The notes beneath the pieces are model-generated. The model was given only the letters and a program-made list of their open reading frames with translations. It had not been told where the DNA came from and searched no databases. The position numbers and the translations under genes are program-made. From the NCBI GenBank assembly GCA_913056375.1, contig CAJXNF010000242.1, positions 1-5,212 on the forward strand: a stretch of DNA of 5,212 bases, written 5' to 3'. Below are positions 1-5,212 of the stretch, in pieces. The stretch is from an uncultured Pseudomonadota bacterium. Lineage in GTDB: Bacteria > SAR324 > NAC60-12. How positions within the stretch are numbered: position 1 is the first letter of the stretch; every line of letters starts with the position of its first letter.

Positions 1-62
1 AGGAAGCTGAACGTAAAAACGAATTCTTGCGTTACATCCATTCCAAAAATCCACCTGCCTGA
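1..62 (+). CDS. C-terminal tail of an unidentified protein (partial)
   Basis: The third frame is open from the left edge to a TGA at 60-62. It gives a charged, probably helical tail, EAERKNEFLRYIHSKNPPA, which reads like a real protein end. Only about 19 residues are present, so no family can be named. The first plus-strand frame also stays open to a TGA at 64-66, but its product looks less protein-like. If real, this gene converges on the recombinase gene, whose stop lies 47 bp away. The gap contains only a weak 4-bp stem (AGGC-TGCTC-GCCT, near 89-101) and no convincing terminator. Confidence 0.4.
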   Translation, partial: EAERKNEFLRYIHSKNPPA

Positions 63-109
63 TTGACCTAACTGATTATTGAAGTATTAGGCTGCTCGCC
101 TCTGATTCC

Positions 110-682
110 TCAGTTCACTGACTGAGAGGGTAATTCGCTAAAGTGTCGCTGGAAATAGTTCCTCGTGGTCGAAACATCCCGGTGACCCAGATTCTCCTGT
201 AAGATCTCCCAATCTTTACGGGATCTTGGGCGTAGCTGATGGTAGCGGTTCATCGCATAGGTCATGCGAATGCGCTCTGAAGTGACCGTGATACCTGTCT
301 GCACGCTCAATTCTCGGAAGAAGAGGCTGACCGTACTTCCCAGCATTCGACGACCTGTTTTCTGGAAGACCCAGCGGGAAGGAGATCGTAGATCCAGTAA
401 AATTCCCAATAAGATTTCATCAATGGGAATTCTTCGACATTTTGGATCACGATAGTAAGGTTGGCGGGGATCTGGAACGATGATCTCTCTATTAAGCCAC
501 AAGTCAACATCATGCCAGGTCAGAGCAAGGATCTCCCCACGGCGCATTCCTGTCAATAAGGCAAATTTTAGGTAGTATTCGAACCAGGGATCACGACTGT
601 GGATGGCTTCACAGAGTTCTTCAATCTCTGCAGAGGATAGTATACGGAACCCAGTTGGGGAGAGGGGGCTGGTCACGTCCAT
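110..682 (-). CDS. Tyrosine recombinase/integrase family protein, catalytic domain only
   Basis: This 190-residue protein matches the catalytic domain of phage-integrase-type tyrosine recombinases, which cut and rejoin DNA through a covalent 3'-phosphotyrosine. Visible motifs are TGMRRGE (residues 44-50, catalytic Arg47), a likely beta-hairpin Lys81 in PKCRRIPI, Arg139 of box II, LGH (165-167, His167), and Tyr176, nine residues after His167 as is usual. The first position of the H-x-x-R box is Glu136, not His. The match begins almost at the N-terminus, so the SAM-like core-binding domain of typical integrases (300-400 residues) is missing. The size recalls FimB/FimE inversion recombinases, but no invertible element is evident. 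An in-frame stop at 713-715 prevents any long N-terminal extension. ATG is the only sensible start; AGGA lies only 3 nt upstream, so the ribosome site is poor. It is the last gene of the putative operon, 22 nt after the barrel gene. It could be active or a remnant. Confidence 0.85.
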   Translation of the reverse strand: MDVTSPLSPTGFRILSSAEIEELCEAIHSRDPWFEYYLKFALLTGMRRGEILALTWHDVDLWLNREIIVPDPRQPYYRDPKCRRIPIDEILLGILLDLRSPSRWVFQKTGRRMLGSTVSLFFRELSVQTGITVTSERIRMTYAMNRYHQLRPRSRKDWEILQENLGHRDVSTTRNYFQRHFSELPSQSVN

Positions 683-704
683 GTGTCCTGCAAAATTAAG
701 AAAT

Positions 705-1274
705 TTAAAATTCTAGACCAACTCCAGCTGACAAAGCAGGCACAGTTCCATTGATCTCTTGATTGGGATGCCCCTGCTGTCCTGAAAGCGCAAATTCATA
801 GAAACGAAAGCTAGGCTTGAGGAAGAAGTACGCGACACGTTCCTGCACTACAAAATAATGGCTCAGTTCTGTATGAATCTGTCCACCCGTTGATTCTCGT
901 GGCGTTAGGTAATAATATTTTTGCGGATGAAATATACCGGTACCTAGCTCTGCACCTACAGCAAGTTGTATTGGGGCCTGCGGAACTGTTGTGGTGTAAT
1001 CCAGACCAACATTCATCGTCTTGATAAAATAATTGCTCGCTTCGTATTCTCTGTACGTGACAGAGTGCCTCCATGGGGAACGATTCAGGTAAGTTCCATG
1101 AACTCCCAGACCGAAACCATAGGACCCATTGACAGCTCTGCTCTCAATTCCCTTGGACCCTTCGATGGTATCAGAAATCGCATAATACCCGTAATCAGCG
1201 GTCGCTGAATAATTCCCGAGGTCAGGGTTCGCGAAAATAAACGCACTTCCCAGCAGTAAGATCAAACTGAACAT
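705..1274 (-). CDS. Exported protein, probable small outer-membrane beta-barrel
   Basis: The protein has 189 residues and I do not recognise its family. Residues 1-15 (MFSLILLLGSAFIFA) form a hydrophobic signal peptide with likely cleavage after Ala15. It is short and lacks the usual basic N-terminal residue. The mature part is rich in Tyr, Phe and Gly, with alternating polar and hydrophobic stretches typical of beta-strands, for example SYGFGLGVHGTYL (51-63), IQLAVGAELGTGIF (102-115) and YFFLKPSFRFYEFAL (149-163). It ends in VGLEF, and a C-terminal aromatic residue after such a strand is a common outer-membrane barrel signal. About 175 mature residues would suit an eight-strand barrel. The start is well supported by AGGAG 6 nt upstream. 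The gene begins 9 nt after the CsgG-SUMF1 gene, so the products may work together in the outer membrane. An in-frame TAG precedes the start, which excludes a longer form. The barrel assignment is inference from composition and strand pattern. Confidence 0.7.
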   Translation of the reverse strand: MFSLILLLGSAFIFANPDLGNYSATADYGYYAISDTIEGSKGIESRAVNGSYGFGLGVHGTYLNRSPWRHSVTYREYEASNYFIKTMNVGLDYTTTVPQAPIQLAVGAELGTGIFHPQKYYYLTPRESTGGQIHTELSHYFVVQERVAYFFLKPSFRFYEFALSGQQGHPNQEINGTVPALSAGVGLEF

Positions 1275-1280
1275 CCGTAA

Positions 1281-1285
1281 CTCCT
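1281..1285 (-). promoter_or_regulatory. Shine-Dalgarno site of the barrel-protein gene
   Basis: On the minus strand the sequence reads TAG GAG TTA CGG ATG. AGGAG lies 6 nt before the ATG and overlaps the TAG stop of the upstream CsgG-SUMF1 gene. This fixes the start at 1274 and suggests translational coupling. It is the only strong ribosome-binding site among the genes of this window. Confidence 0.75.
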
Positions 1286-2918
1286 AAAGGTCGTTGGCAC
1301 ATCGAAAGCCAACATCGGGCCATGCTAAATTAGGCCGGGTATACCCTCGATAAAAGCCAGCTGCCTCAAAGGAGCCAAACGCCCAAGAAGAACCCCGAAC
1401 GACGCGCTCCATGCTATTACTGTCTGAGATTCTCTCGGCTCGCCCACCTGGCCGATAAGCATCCGAAACGTACTCTCTTACGTTTCCTGCAAGATGGCGA
1501 ATTCCCTCAGGAGTCTGATCTCTGTTCACACTCTCCACATTCACACTACTATCGATTCCGCTTTCACGTGTCACACTGAAGTTTGCGCTGAAACTAGGTC
1601 CCCAAGGATATTTTCGCCCTTGAGTTCCCCGAGCAGCTCTCTCCCACTCGGCTTCTGTGGGTAGTCGCTTGCCTAGAAATCGACAGTACATTCGTGCATC
1701 TTCCCAACTGATGCCTACAACTGGTAGCTCTGCGTTTTCTGGAAGCATCATCCCCTGTGTCCAACTTACAGGGCGCCGGTGATTGTTGGCCTCAACAAAA
1801 GCTAGGTAATCACCATTGCTTACCTCTGTTTGATCAATTTGAAAGGGACGCACCCGCATCAAACGTCGATTGGAGTTAGCATAAAGAGGGTCATCTGTGC
1901 CCATTAAAAACATGCCCCCAGGAATGGCAATCATCCCATTTCCCTTATTGCGCTCCAGTCGCTCCTGGATCTTTCTCGAAAATGGATTGGAAATGGTGAC
2001 ACTGCCTTCATCGTTTTCACGAAATTTCAGCAGATCCGCCCAGGTTATCACTCCGCTGAAGACGTTCATCATTTTCATGGAAGCAACGAATTCACCGTCC
2101 ACACGCCTGGAAATATTCCCATATAGAAATGCATCTACTCCATAGAGTTCGCCAAGTCGACGTGCTTGGTTTTCATCAATGTAGATCTCTTGGTTAAGCT
2201 TCTGTTCGTTGTAGATCAATTGCAGATTTTCACGATCAACTAACTTTAGGCTTTTATCATTCGCAATTGCCACAGTTAGATAGTCAATGATTTCTTCTGA
2301 TGAAAGTGGTAAAGGCGCTTCAAGATCCCAAAAACTGACTCGCTGAATCTCTTCACCCTGAATTCTTCTCGCGCTCTGCTGAAGTGAGGCCAAAAGAGAT
2401 TGACTCAAGTTGGTCAACATTTGATGTCGAGCCGTCATCTCACTGATCGGATACACTCCCGCCCAGGCAATTGAAGAATTCTGAACGTCAATTGCTTTTA
2501 GGATCAAAGCCTCATCGTAGACAGTACCATAAACAAACAATTCCACGCCGAGTAGCTTGCCAAGCTCACGATAATCATTTGGGGAAACAAACTCTGAAAG
2601 TTGGATCTTCTGCTCTTTTAAAATCAGTTGCAGTTTTGAGCGATCTGTAACCTGGAATCTCTCTCCACGAACAATCTTCACATTGGTATAATCGATCAAC
2701 TGCTCCAAATCGATCGCCCTGTTGCGACTGCGCTGCTTGATTCTTGAAATTGCAATCGTTCGATAGTTACCCACCAATTCATTGACCGAGTTGGCAATGC
2801 GTTCAGCTAGAGCTTCCGTGTCTACTCGAGTCTGCTGCGCAAAAATCAGATTGGGAAACGCAAACATCAATAAAATGATGGGTAAACAAAGCCAAAAAAA
2901 TGTATTCCGACTAAACAC
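1284..2918 (-). CDS. Exported protein with two CsgG/LpoB-like repeats and a SUMF1 (FGE-sulfatase-like) domain
   Basis: I chose the GTG at 2918, giving 544 residues. It places a good signal peptide at the N-terminus (Arg4, hydrophobic core 7-20, LIFA-QQ cleavage after Ala27). The longer ATG form from 3131 would only add a translation shadow of the upstream gene's 3' end. The GTG has no good ribosome site but overlaps the upstream stop by 8 nt (GTGTTTAG), so coupling is likely. Residues 30-155 and 184-295 are CsgG/LpoB-like repeats, a fold of periplasmic envelope-assembly proteins. Residues 326-544 are a SUMF1 domain: GGMFLMGTDD (334-343), RLPTEAEWERAARG (418-431), YPWG (437-440), GNVREYVSDAY (478-488), RVVRGSSW (505-512), GFRCA (537-541). 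The positions of the copper-binding catalytic Cys pair of true formylglycine-generating enzymes appear to hold Phe514 and Ala519. The domain is therefore probably structural, binding, or a different enzyme. No lipobox is seen (Cys11 follows Phe-Trp-Leu), so it should be periplasmic or anchored by an uncleaved signal. Confidence 0.88.
   Translation of the reverse strand: MFSRNTFFWLCLPIILLMFAFPNLIFAQQTRVDTEALAERIANSVNELVGNYRTIAISRIKQRSRNRAIDLEQLIDYTNVKIVRGERFQVTDRSKLQLILKEQKIQLSEFVSPNDYRELGKLLGVELFVYGTVYDEALILKAIDVQNSSIAWAGVYPISEMTARHQMLTNLSQSLLASLQQSARRIQGEEIQRVSFWDLEAPLPLSSEEIIDYLTVAIANDKSLKLVDRENLQLIYNEQKLNQEIYIDENQARRLGELYGVDAFLYGNISRRVDGEFVASMKMMNVFSGVITWADLLKFRENDEGSVTISNPFSRKIQERLERNKGNGMIAIPGGMFLMGTDDPLYANSNRRLMRVRPFQIDQTEVSNGDYLAFVEANNHRRPVSWTQGMMLPENAELPVVGISWEDARMYCRFLGKRLPTEAEWERAARGTQGRKYPWGPSFSANFSVTRESGIDSSVNVESVNRDQTPEGIRHLAGNVREYVSDAYRPGGRAERISDSNSMERVVRGSSWAFGSFEAAGFYRGYTRPNLAWPDVGFRCANDL
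2034..2660 (-). repeat. Internal duplication of the CsgG/LpoB-like module (protein level)
   Basis: Within the 544-residue protein, three motif pairs recur in order. VTDRSKLQLILKEQK (90-104) pairs with LVDRENLQLIYNEQK (226-240). YRELGKLLGVELFVYG (116-131) pairs with ARRLGELYGVDAFLYG (252-267). The strand around LKAIDVQNSSIAWA (140-153) pairs with MKMMNVFSGVITWA (281-294). The first two pairs are offset by exactly 136 residues and the last by 141, because of a short insertion in the second copy. The copies have diverged, which implies an old tandem duplication. Confidence 0.85.
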
Positions 2919-4092
2919 TGACAATGGGGTACTCCGCGCAAATTTTTTGGTAATAGCCCAATAACTGTTTATGAGCTCGGTCGATTCCTTGCTGTGCTTG
3001 ATCGCGTTGATAGGTATCACTCGGTTTCCAATGTCGGGTTTTGAGTCGATAGGGACGAAGCCCGTGCTCCGAATCAGAACTTTCACAAAACAATTCAGTA
3101 ATTGGAGGCTTATCAGTCCAAGCACTGCCAAGATTGATTTCTAAAGCTCGATACCATTTGGCGAACTGTTTTAAACGTGCTTCCTCGAAGTAACCGACCG
3201 GATTTAGTAATTCAATAACCTTCCGCAAGGCCTCACTAGACACGTACCGATCATAATCAACAACGTAAAGGCTCTCTGATAAGAAGAGTGGTCCACCATG
3301 AAGAAAGAGTCCCTTTCTTTTGACGGTTGACCCACTCTGTACTATCTCCAGGCCAACACAACCTTTTTCTCCAGCCAGAACGGCATCTTCAACATCTTCC
3401 ACAGAAACAATGTTCAGCTTGGGGTAGGCCGCCATCACGATTCCCGTGTAGCGTCCCTTGACAAAGACCTGCTGCCCAAATCTGGAGAGTGTTTTCAGAT
3501 TCAGGGGATGTTTCCTCTCAGAAACCTTGGAGATCAGGAAAAACCCGACAATGTCTTGGATTTCAGTCTGCAGAACCTCATTGTAACTGCAGAGCATTGC
3601 TGAACCCGCGATTCGGATTCCAGTGGGTTTTTCCAAATGGTAATTGTACATCCCCCATTTGGTAACCCGGGATGGATCTCTCAGATAGTATTGGGTCATC
3701 GAGAGGAGTTCATCCAAGCCAACAACCGTAAAATCAACTTCATCCAATCGGATTAGCGAAGATCCGTTGTGTGGTTCTTCTCCTTCCACTCTCAGCTTGT
3801 AAGGGCCAATCTGCCAATCGTAACCTAAGAATCCGAGACGGTATGGCCGATGGAAACGCTTTCTATCAACGAACACTGAGAAGCAACTGGGTGCTTTTGT
3901 GCGAACCTCTTCCAGAAAGTTCAGCGCTTCTTCCAGTTTTAGGCTGCTCCTTGATTTGCTTTGGGACAGAATCTGCAGAATTGCATCAATTTCTTCAGAA
4001 GAGGCCCCCAGATCAACTAGTTTCTGAAGGAAATTATTCAGTGTGCGCCCAGAACGGGGAATCGCACAGGTCACATGAAAAGGTGCATTCAT
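2911..4092 (-). CDS. Divergent HisG-like (ATP phosphoribosyltransferase family) protein
   Basis: HisG joins ATP and PRPP in the first step of histidine synthesis, and this 393-residue cytoplasmic protein (no signal peptide) shares several HisG landmarks. The N-terminal strand and loop CAIPRSGRTLNNFLQKL (9-25) resembles the AMQKSGRL region of E. coli HisG. EVDFTVVGLDELL (118-130) resembles VDLGIIGENVL. EIVQSGSTVKRKGL (249-262), followed by SESLYVV, resembles the PRPP-binding loop DLVSTGATLEANGL. The match is imperfect: Glu249 replaces the loop Asp, and the spacing before the second motif is larger by a helical, charged insertion (about 31-100). The tail beyond residue 300 is not recognisable as the HisG regulatory domain. 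Length exceeds short (about 210) and long (about 290-300) HisG forms. No other histidine gene is nearby. It is the first gene of the operon, overlapping the next by 8 nt, so it may be a paralogue with another nucleotide or PRPP-related role. No clear ribosome site precedes the ATG. Confidence 0.65.
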   Translation of the reverse strand: MNAPFHVTCAIPRSGRTLNNFLQKLVDLGASSEEIDAILQILSQSKSRSSLKLEEALNFLEEVRTKAPSCFSVFVDRKRFHRPYRLGFLGYDWQIGPYKLRVEGEEPHNGSSLIRLDEVDFTVVGLDELLSMTQYYLRDPSRVTKWGMYNYHLEKPTGIRIAGSAMLCSYNEVLQTEIQDIVGFFLISKVSERKHPLNLKTLSRFGQQVFVKGRYTGIVMAAYPKLNIVSVEDVEDAVLAGEKGCVGLEIVQSGSTVKRKGLFLHGGPLFLSESLYVVDYDRYVSSEALRKVIELLNPVGYFEEARLKQFAKWYRALEINLGSAWTDKPPITELFCESSDSEHGLRPYRLKTRHWKPSDTYQRDQAQQGIDRAHKQLLGYYQKICAEYPIVSV

Positions 4093-4153
4093 AAATGGTC
4101 TAAATTAAGGAATCCATGTCATGCAACGGACGTGCGAACTTGTCGGAGCCAAA

Positions 4154-4167
4154 TGATCGTATGATCA
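4154..4167. repeat. Short inverted repeat, possible operator
   Basis: TGATC-GTAT-GATCA forms perfect 5-bp arms around a 4-bp centre, within two spaced copies of ATGATC (4153-4158 and 4161-4166). Its place between two divergent gene starts would suit a dimeric regulator. Arms this short arise easily by chance and no matching regulator gene is present in the window. Confidence 0.25.
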
Positions 4168-4203
4168 GACATTGTTGAGGAACATCATCGGGTTAGAGGT
4201 TTT

Positions 4204-4226
4204 GCCTTGAAGGGCGTGGGCAAGGC
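4204..4226 (+). repeat. Possible hairpin upstream of the secreted-protein gene
   Basis: GCCTTG (4204-4209) and CAAGGC (4221-4226) are exact inverted copies around an 11-nt loop, 51 nt before the plus-strand start. A competing pairing, CTTGA with TCAAG (4206-4210 with 4228-4232), is also possible. No T-run follows, so it is not an intrinsic terminator. If transcribed it would lie in the 5' leader. Evidence is weak. Confidence 0.25.
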
Positions 4227-4277
4227 GTCAAGATAGGAATCAAATCTTTATTTTCAAGCTCTCGCAACTGAAGAAAA

Positions 4278-4949
4278 ATGTCGCGAATCCTGCTGTTTTT
4301 GTTGTCAATTCTCCTGTGTCCCCCTGTCTTTGCTGAATCTTCCCATGCATCACTCTTTGTAAAAACAGTCGAAGAATTCACAATTTTTCCAAAGGAACAG
4401 CCGAATAACGCCGTCTATCGCGATGGGAAATTGCTACTACAAAGTCCCTCCGTTCAATGGATGGACCTCGTTCAGATAAATGACACAGAGTCATGGCTGG
4501 TTTCAGGGATTGATGAAGAAGGCAAGTATCATGGGCATCTTCTCCTCAACGAGAATGACAAGCTAGCGATGACCAATCAGGGCTATGGAGTCTATGATAT
4601 TTTGAAAGAAGAAACCGGGATTCTTGAAATTTATAGGACCCACAAGGATCAACTGGAAATCATAAAAACGAAGTACAAGTCTGTGAGGAGCCCCACTGCT
4701 TCCCCAACTCATCTGGTCTTTGCCCACATTCGAGATTCCCGAAAAGAACGGAACAAGCAAATTTTTGAATTCCGTCTTCATCTCATTCGCCACGACTCCA
4801 CAGCAATCAAGAGCCTCAAGCTTTACCCAAAAGACGAGTCTGCCAAATTGGAGATGCAGTGGATAGACAAATCCAAAATTCAAATTCGTTATCATGACGG
4901 CAAAACTGAAACTTTTGATCTGAAGAAGTACGAACCGTCTCTATTTTGA
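4278..4949 (+). CDS. Secreted (periplasmic) protein of unknown function
   Basis: The 223-residue protein starts with a clear Sec signal peptide: Arg3, hydrophobic core ILLFLLSILL (4-13) and cleavage after VFA (Ala19). Cys14 follows Leu-Leu, which does not fit a lipobox, so it should be soluble in the periplasm rather than a lipoprotein. The mature part is mainly predicted beta-strand with polar turns. Segments such as ESWLVSGIDEEGKYHGHLLL and THLVFAHIRDSR, and the closing KIQIRYHDGKTETFDL, vaguely recall blades of a beta-propeller, but the chain is too short for a full one and I do not recognise a family. The ATG at 4278 is fixed by the signal peptide; only a weak GAAG lies 4 nt upstream. The stop is 37 nt before lgt on the same strand, so co-transcription is possible. 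Confidence 0.75.
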   Translation: MSRILLFLLSILLCPPVFAESSHASLFVKTVEEFTIFPKEQPNNAVYRDGKLLLQSPSVQWMDLVQINDTESWLVSGIDEEGKYHGHLLLNENDKLAMTNQGYGVYDILKEETGILEIYRTHKDQLEIIKTKYKSVRSPTASPTHLVFAHIRDSRKERNKQIFEFRLHLIRHDSTAIKSLKLYPKDESAKLEMQWIDKSKIQIRYHDGKTETFDLKKYEPSLF

Positions 4950-4986
4950 CTGATCCGAATCCGATATTCATCCCAGACTGGTCTTC

Positions 4987-5212
4987 ATGTTAGCTTTACC
5001 GTTCCCAGCGATTGATCCCGCTCTGTTTACTCTTGGTCCTATCTCAATGTTTGGAATGGAAGTGGGCCCTTTCAGTCTGCGTTGGTATGCGCTGGCTTAT
5101 ATTGTTGGTATCATATTGGGGTGGTGGCTGCTTCGGCGCAACATCAAAGCAGGCTTATCTTGTCTTACCCCCCAACAGCTAGACAGCCTATTAAATAGTT
5201 GCATTTTTGGCA
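4987..5212 (+). CDS. lgt: Prolipoprotein diacylglyceryl transferase, N-terminal part
   Basis: Lgt is an inner-membrane enzyme that moves the diacylglyceryl group of phosphatidylglycerol to the lipobox cysteine of prolipoproteins, the first step of lipoprotein maturation. The 75 residues present show the family's N-terminal pattern: FPAIDPALFTLGP (6-18), then GPFSLRWYALAY (27-38) leading into the first membrane helix (about 36-49, IVGIILGWWLL), closed by Arg50-Arg51. The later catalytic region lies beyond the right edge. About ten residues (19-28) separate LGP from FSLRWY, where family members usually pass almost directly from the first GP to the (R/H)WY motif. This looks like a small insertion or local duplication. 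The ATG at 4987 gives the expected N-terminus, although no good ribosome site precedes it. Confidence 0.9.
   Translation, partial: MLALPFPAIDPALFTLGPISMFGMEVGPFSLRWYALAYIVGIILGWWLLRRNIKAGLSCLTPQQLDSLLNSCIFG

Larger units (their letters stand above)
4093..4277. other. Divergent intergenic region
   Basis: This 185-bp gap separates the starts of the HisG-like operon (minus) and the secreted-protein gene (plus), so promoters for both should lie here. I searched by eye for sigma-70-type -35/-10 pairs on both strands and found no convincing match. It holds a short inverted repeat at 4154-4167 and a possible hairpin at 4204-4226. No small ORF with coding character is seen. Confidence 0.6.

Noticed and set aside
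63..109. Intrinsic terminator between the converging genes
   Set aside because: Only a 4-bp stem with a 5-nt loop is present and no T-run follows on either strand.
1284..1943. SUMF1 domain as the variable target of a diversity-generating retroelement
   Set aside because: Such targets often have this fold at the C-terminus, but there is no reverse transcriptase, no second copy of the C-terminal segment as a template repeat, and no enrichment of AAY codons in the would-be variable region.
1284..1943. Genuine formylglycine-generating enzyme for sulfatases
   Set aside because: The positions of the catalytic Cys pair appear to be Phe and Ala, and no sulfatase gene is in the window.
2919..3131. 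N-terminal extension of the CsgG-SUMF1 protein to an ATG at 3131 (615 residues)
   Set aside because: The extra 71 residues lie wholly inside the HisG-like gene in another frame, have no domain character and would bury a good signal peptide that begins at the GTG at 2918.
3771..4094. 107-residue plus-strand open frame
   Set aside because: It lies antisense within the HisG-like gene, which has recognisable motifs; the plus-strand translation has no domain, signal or ribosome site.
4193..4381. 62-residue minus-strand open frame spanning the intergenic region
   Set aside because: It overlaps the signal-peptide region of the plus-strand gene antisense, its product is low in hydrophobic pattern, and no ribosome site is seen.
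4563..4895. 110-residue minus-strand open frame
   Set aside because: It is antisense to the secreted-protein gene, whose signal peptide and normal frame make it the better call.
4953..4964. Tandem ATCCGA-ATCCGA before lgt
   Set aside because: Two copies of a 6-bp word are expected by chance and there is no related copy elsewhere in the gap.

Overview
The window comes from a Gram-negative bacterium. Three proteins carry Sec-type signal peptides, one ends like an outer-membrane beta-barrel, and the right edge holds the start of lgt, the lipoprotein diacylglyceryl transferase gene. The Lgt N-terminus (FPAIDP, then LRWYALAYIVG) looks proteobacterial, perhaps alphaproteobacterial, but that is an impression from a few motifs and no lineage is claimed. 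No rRNA, tRNA, CRISPR array or insertion sequence is visible.

Layout, left to right. Bases 1-62 are probably the last codons of a plus-strand gene that enters from outside. Bases 110-4092 hold four tightly packed minus-strand genes, read from right to left. The first is a 393-residue divergent homologue of the ATP phosphoribosyltransferase HisG. The second is a 544-residue exported protein with two CsgG/LpoB-like repeats followed by a SUMF1 (formylglycine-generating-enzyme-like) domain. The third is a 189-residue exported protein, probably a small outer-membrane barrel. The fourth is a 190-residue tyrosine recombinase made of a catalytic domain only. The junctions are an 8-nt overlap, a 9-nt gap and a 22-nt gap, so the four genes probably form one operon. 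Bases 4093-4277 are a divergent intergenic region. Bases 4278-4949 encode a secreted protein of unknown function on the plus strand, and lgt follows from 4987 and runs off the right edge.

The central operon is the unusual part. A HisG-like protein sits away from any visible histidine gene and is translationally overlapped with an envelope protein. That protein joins a duplicated CsgG-type module to a SUMF1 domain lacking the catalytic cysteine pair of true formylglycine-generating enzymes. The next gene encodes a likely outer-membrane barrel. A working idea is that the second and third genes form an envelope complex and the HisG-like protein acts with them from the cytoplasm. The terminal recombinase may be a mobility or switching enzyme or a remnant. 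This is inference from gene order; no function for the set can be read from the sequence.
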